From: DATKNA01 sp963786765
Lineage (GTDB): Bacteria; Actinomycetota; Actinomycetes; Actinomycetales; Kineosporiaceae
DNA length: 64,000 nt
Assembly (NCBI GenBank): GCA_963786765.1
Contig: CAWBAJ010000008.1
Location: forward strand, 248,001-312,000
Reading direction: 5' to 3'
A program made the translations under genes and the position numbers. Of this stretch, positions 62,801-64,000 are shown piece by piece. The notes beneath the pieces are model-generated. The model searched no databases. It had not been told where the DNA came from and worked only from the letters and a program-made list of their open reading frames with translations. Position 1 is the stretch's first letter; each line of letters opens with the position of its first letter.

Positions 62801-63392
62801 CCAGCAGCCTCCGCCCCTCGAAAGCACGGCCGAGCGTCAGCTCGTCCGCGTACTCCAGATCGCCCCCCACCGGCAGCCCTGAGGCGAGCCGGGTGACGCG
62901 CAGGCCCATAGGCTTGAGCAGCCGCGCGAGGTACGTCGCCGTGGCCTCCCCCTCCAGGTTGGGGTCGGTGGCGAGGATGATTTCGGTGACCTCGCCGGAG
63001 GCGAGGCGGGTGACGAGTTCACGCACGCGCAGATCGTCGGGGCCGATGCCCTCGATCGGGCTGATCGCACCACCGAGCACGTGGTAGCGGCCGCGGAACT
63101 CGCGGGTCTTCTCGATCGCGACGACGTCCTTCGGCTCCTCGACGACGCAGAGGATCGCGGGGTCGCGGCGTGTGTCGCGGCAGATCCGGCACTGCTCGTC
63201 CGCGGACACGTTGCCGCAGACCACGCAGAACCGGACCTTCTCGCTGACCTCGGTGAGCGCGTGCACGAGGCGGCGCACGTCCTCCGGGTCGGACTGCAGG
63301 ATGTGGAAGGCGATCCGCTGGGCGCTCTTCGGACCGACCCCGGGCAGCCGCCCGAGTTCGTCGATGAGGTCCTGCACCACGCCCTCGTACAC
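62793..63392 (-). CDS. recR: Recombination mediator RecR
   Basis: A 199-residue protein. MYEGVVQDLIDELGRLPGVG starts the HhH motif (GVGPKSAQRIAFHIL); the zinc finger is CVVCGNVSADEQCRIC; the Toprim domain has LCVVEEPKDVVAIEKT and EIILATDPNLEGEATA. It loads RecA at ssDNA gaps with RecO/RecF. Full-length, all motifs present. Confidence 0.97.
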   Translation of the reverse strand: MYEGVVQDLIDELGRLPGVGPKSAQRIAFHILQSDPEDVRRLVHALTEVSEKVRFCVVCGNVSADEQCRICRDTRRDPAILCVVEEPKDVVAIEKTREFRGRYHVLGGAISPIEGIGPDDLRVRELVTRLASGEVTEIILATDPNLEGEATATYLARLLKPMGLRVTRLASGLPVGGDLEYADELTLGRAFEGRRLLDV

Positions 63393-63461
63393 ACCGCGAG
63401 CCTACGTGGTGCCGCCGACAGCCGAAGGGTCCATCCGGTGTCGAGTTCGGAACGCGGCGTG

Positions 63462-64000
63462 TCAGGCCGTGACCGCTGCGAGCACGGCGTCGGTGAACGG
63501 GGGCCAGACGTCGAGCGCCCAGGGGCCGAACTCCCGGTCGCCCAGCACCACCGCGGCGACCCCTGCCCCGGGATCGACCCACAGGAAGGTGCCCGCGCCG
63601 CCGAAATGCCCGAACGCCTCGCGGGACGGCGACGTCCCCGCCCAGTGCCCGGGCTTGCCGAAGTTCCGCTCGAACGTCAGACCCCAGTCGAGCGGGTCGA
63701 AGCGACCCACGCCGGGCAGGACGCCGGGGAGACCTGGGAACTGTACTGTGCGCATGAGCTCCAGGGTCTGCGCGGGCAGCAGCGCGGGGTGCTGGAGCTC
63801 GGCGGCGAACCGGGCGAGGTCGTCCACGGTGCTGTGCAAGGAGTACGAGGGCGAGCCCGGCAGGTCGGTGGAGTTCATCCCGAGCGGGGCGAGCACGGCC
63901 TCGTGCAGGTACTCGGCGAACGGCATCCCGGTGGCGCGTTCGAGGTGGGCGGCGGCCTCCTCGACCCCGCGGTTCGAGTAGATCCTTCGGGTACCCGGCG
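63462..64000 (-). CDS. Serine beta-lactamase-like hydrolase, 5' truncated by window end
   Basis: The last ~179 residues of a class C beta-lactamase/esterase-family protein; the start is beyond the window. IYSNRGVEEAAAHLERATGM includes the YxN motif (Y-S-N), and PFAEYLHEAVLAPLGM follows. WAGTSPSREAFGHFGGAGTF contains the C-terminal HxG-type motif (GHFGG), the site of the third active-site element. The SxxK serine lies off the window. It probably hydrolyses an ester or cell-wall peptide. Confidence 0.85.
   Translation of the reverse strand, partial: PGTRRIYSNRGVEEAAAHLERATGMPFAEYLHEAVLAPLGMNSTDLPGSPSYSLHSTVDDLARFAAELQHPALLPAQTLELMRTVQFPGLPGVLPGVGRFDPLDWGLTFERNFGKPGHWAGTSPSREAFGHFGGAGTFLWVDPGAGVAAVVLGDREFGPWALDVWPPFTDAVLAAVTA

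Overview
The window is about 70 % G+C with strongly G/C-biased third codon positions, many GTG starts and tightly overlapping ATGA/GTGA gene junctions. Its gene families (recR with a DUF5063 gene, an aspartokinase-asd pair, class I xylose isomerase, a luciferase-like flavin oxidoreductase, DUF4232/DUF4235 proteins) point to a free-living actinobacterium. Nothing here fixes the order. Sequence quality is uneven: about 20 single-base frameshifts fall in genes between 7.5 and 15.2 kb, and only a few elsewhere.

1-7.3 kb: the end of a MacA-like adaptor, a MacB-like ABC ATPase and permease, a DUF4232 lipoprotein, a response regulator/histidine kinase pair, a secreted two-repeat protein and two Gly/Ala-rich envelope proteins. 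This reads as an envelope export and sensing cluster. 7.5-17 kb: dienelactone-hydrolase-like protein, ABC1/UbiB kinase-like protein, secreted protein, cytochrome bd oxidase (cydAB), VOC protein, PIN protein, membrane mannosyltransferase, propeller-like protein and a DUF1801 protein. 17-22.5 kb: xylA, a LysR regulator, an EamA transporter, a pentapeptide/DinB protein, an NAD-dependent epimerase and a DUF4235 protein.

22.5-37.7 kb is accessory DNA. It holds a charged-repeat protein, anti-sigma-like fragments, a flavin oxidoreductase/LysR/tautomerase block, and a second tautomerase coupled to a hydrolase and a zinc-ribbon protein. It also has a tandemly duplicated zinc-ribbon microgene and two decayed tyrosine recombinases. 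Each recombinase lies just before one copy of an exact 53-bp repeat. One copy is the 3' part of an intact tRNA-Pro(CGG); the other lies 6.3 kb away. The 31.4-37.7 kb segment is therefore an integrated island, probably part of a tandem pair.

37.9-46.7 kb: S9 peptidase, GH3 hexosaminidase with peptidoglycan-binding repeats, TetR regulator, DCC oxidoreductase, GH1 beta-glucosidase, then asd and aspartokinase. 46.9-62.1 kb: an ABC-2-type exporter and two LacI-controlled sugar/polyol loci. Locus 1 (49.1-57.9 kb) has a ribose-type ABC importer, a xylulokinase-like FGGY kinase, two zinc dehydrogenases and a HAD phosphatase. A perfect 14-bp palindrome occurs twice in its divergent promoter and once before the HAD gene, defining a small regulon. 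Locus 2 (58.1-61.5 kb) is lacI-FGGY kinase-class I aldolase, with two copies of a different 14-bp palindrome. The window ends with a P-loop kinase, DUF5063, recR and a truncated serine hydrolase. In many actinobacteria recR-DUF5063 lies next to aspartokinase-asd; here the sugar loci separate them.
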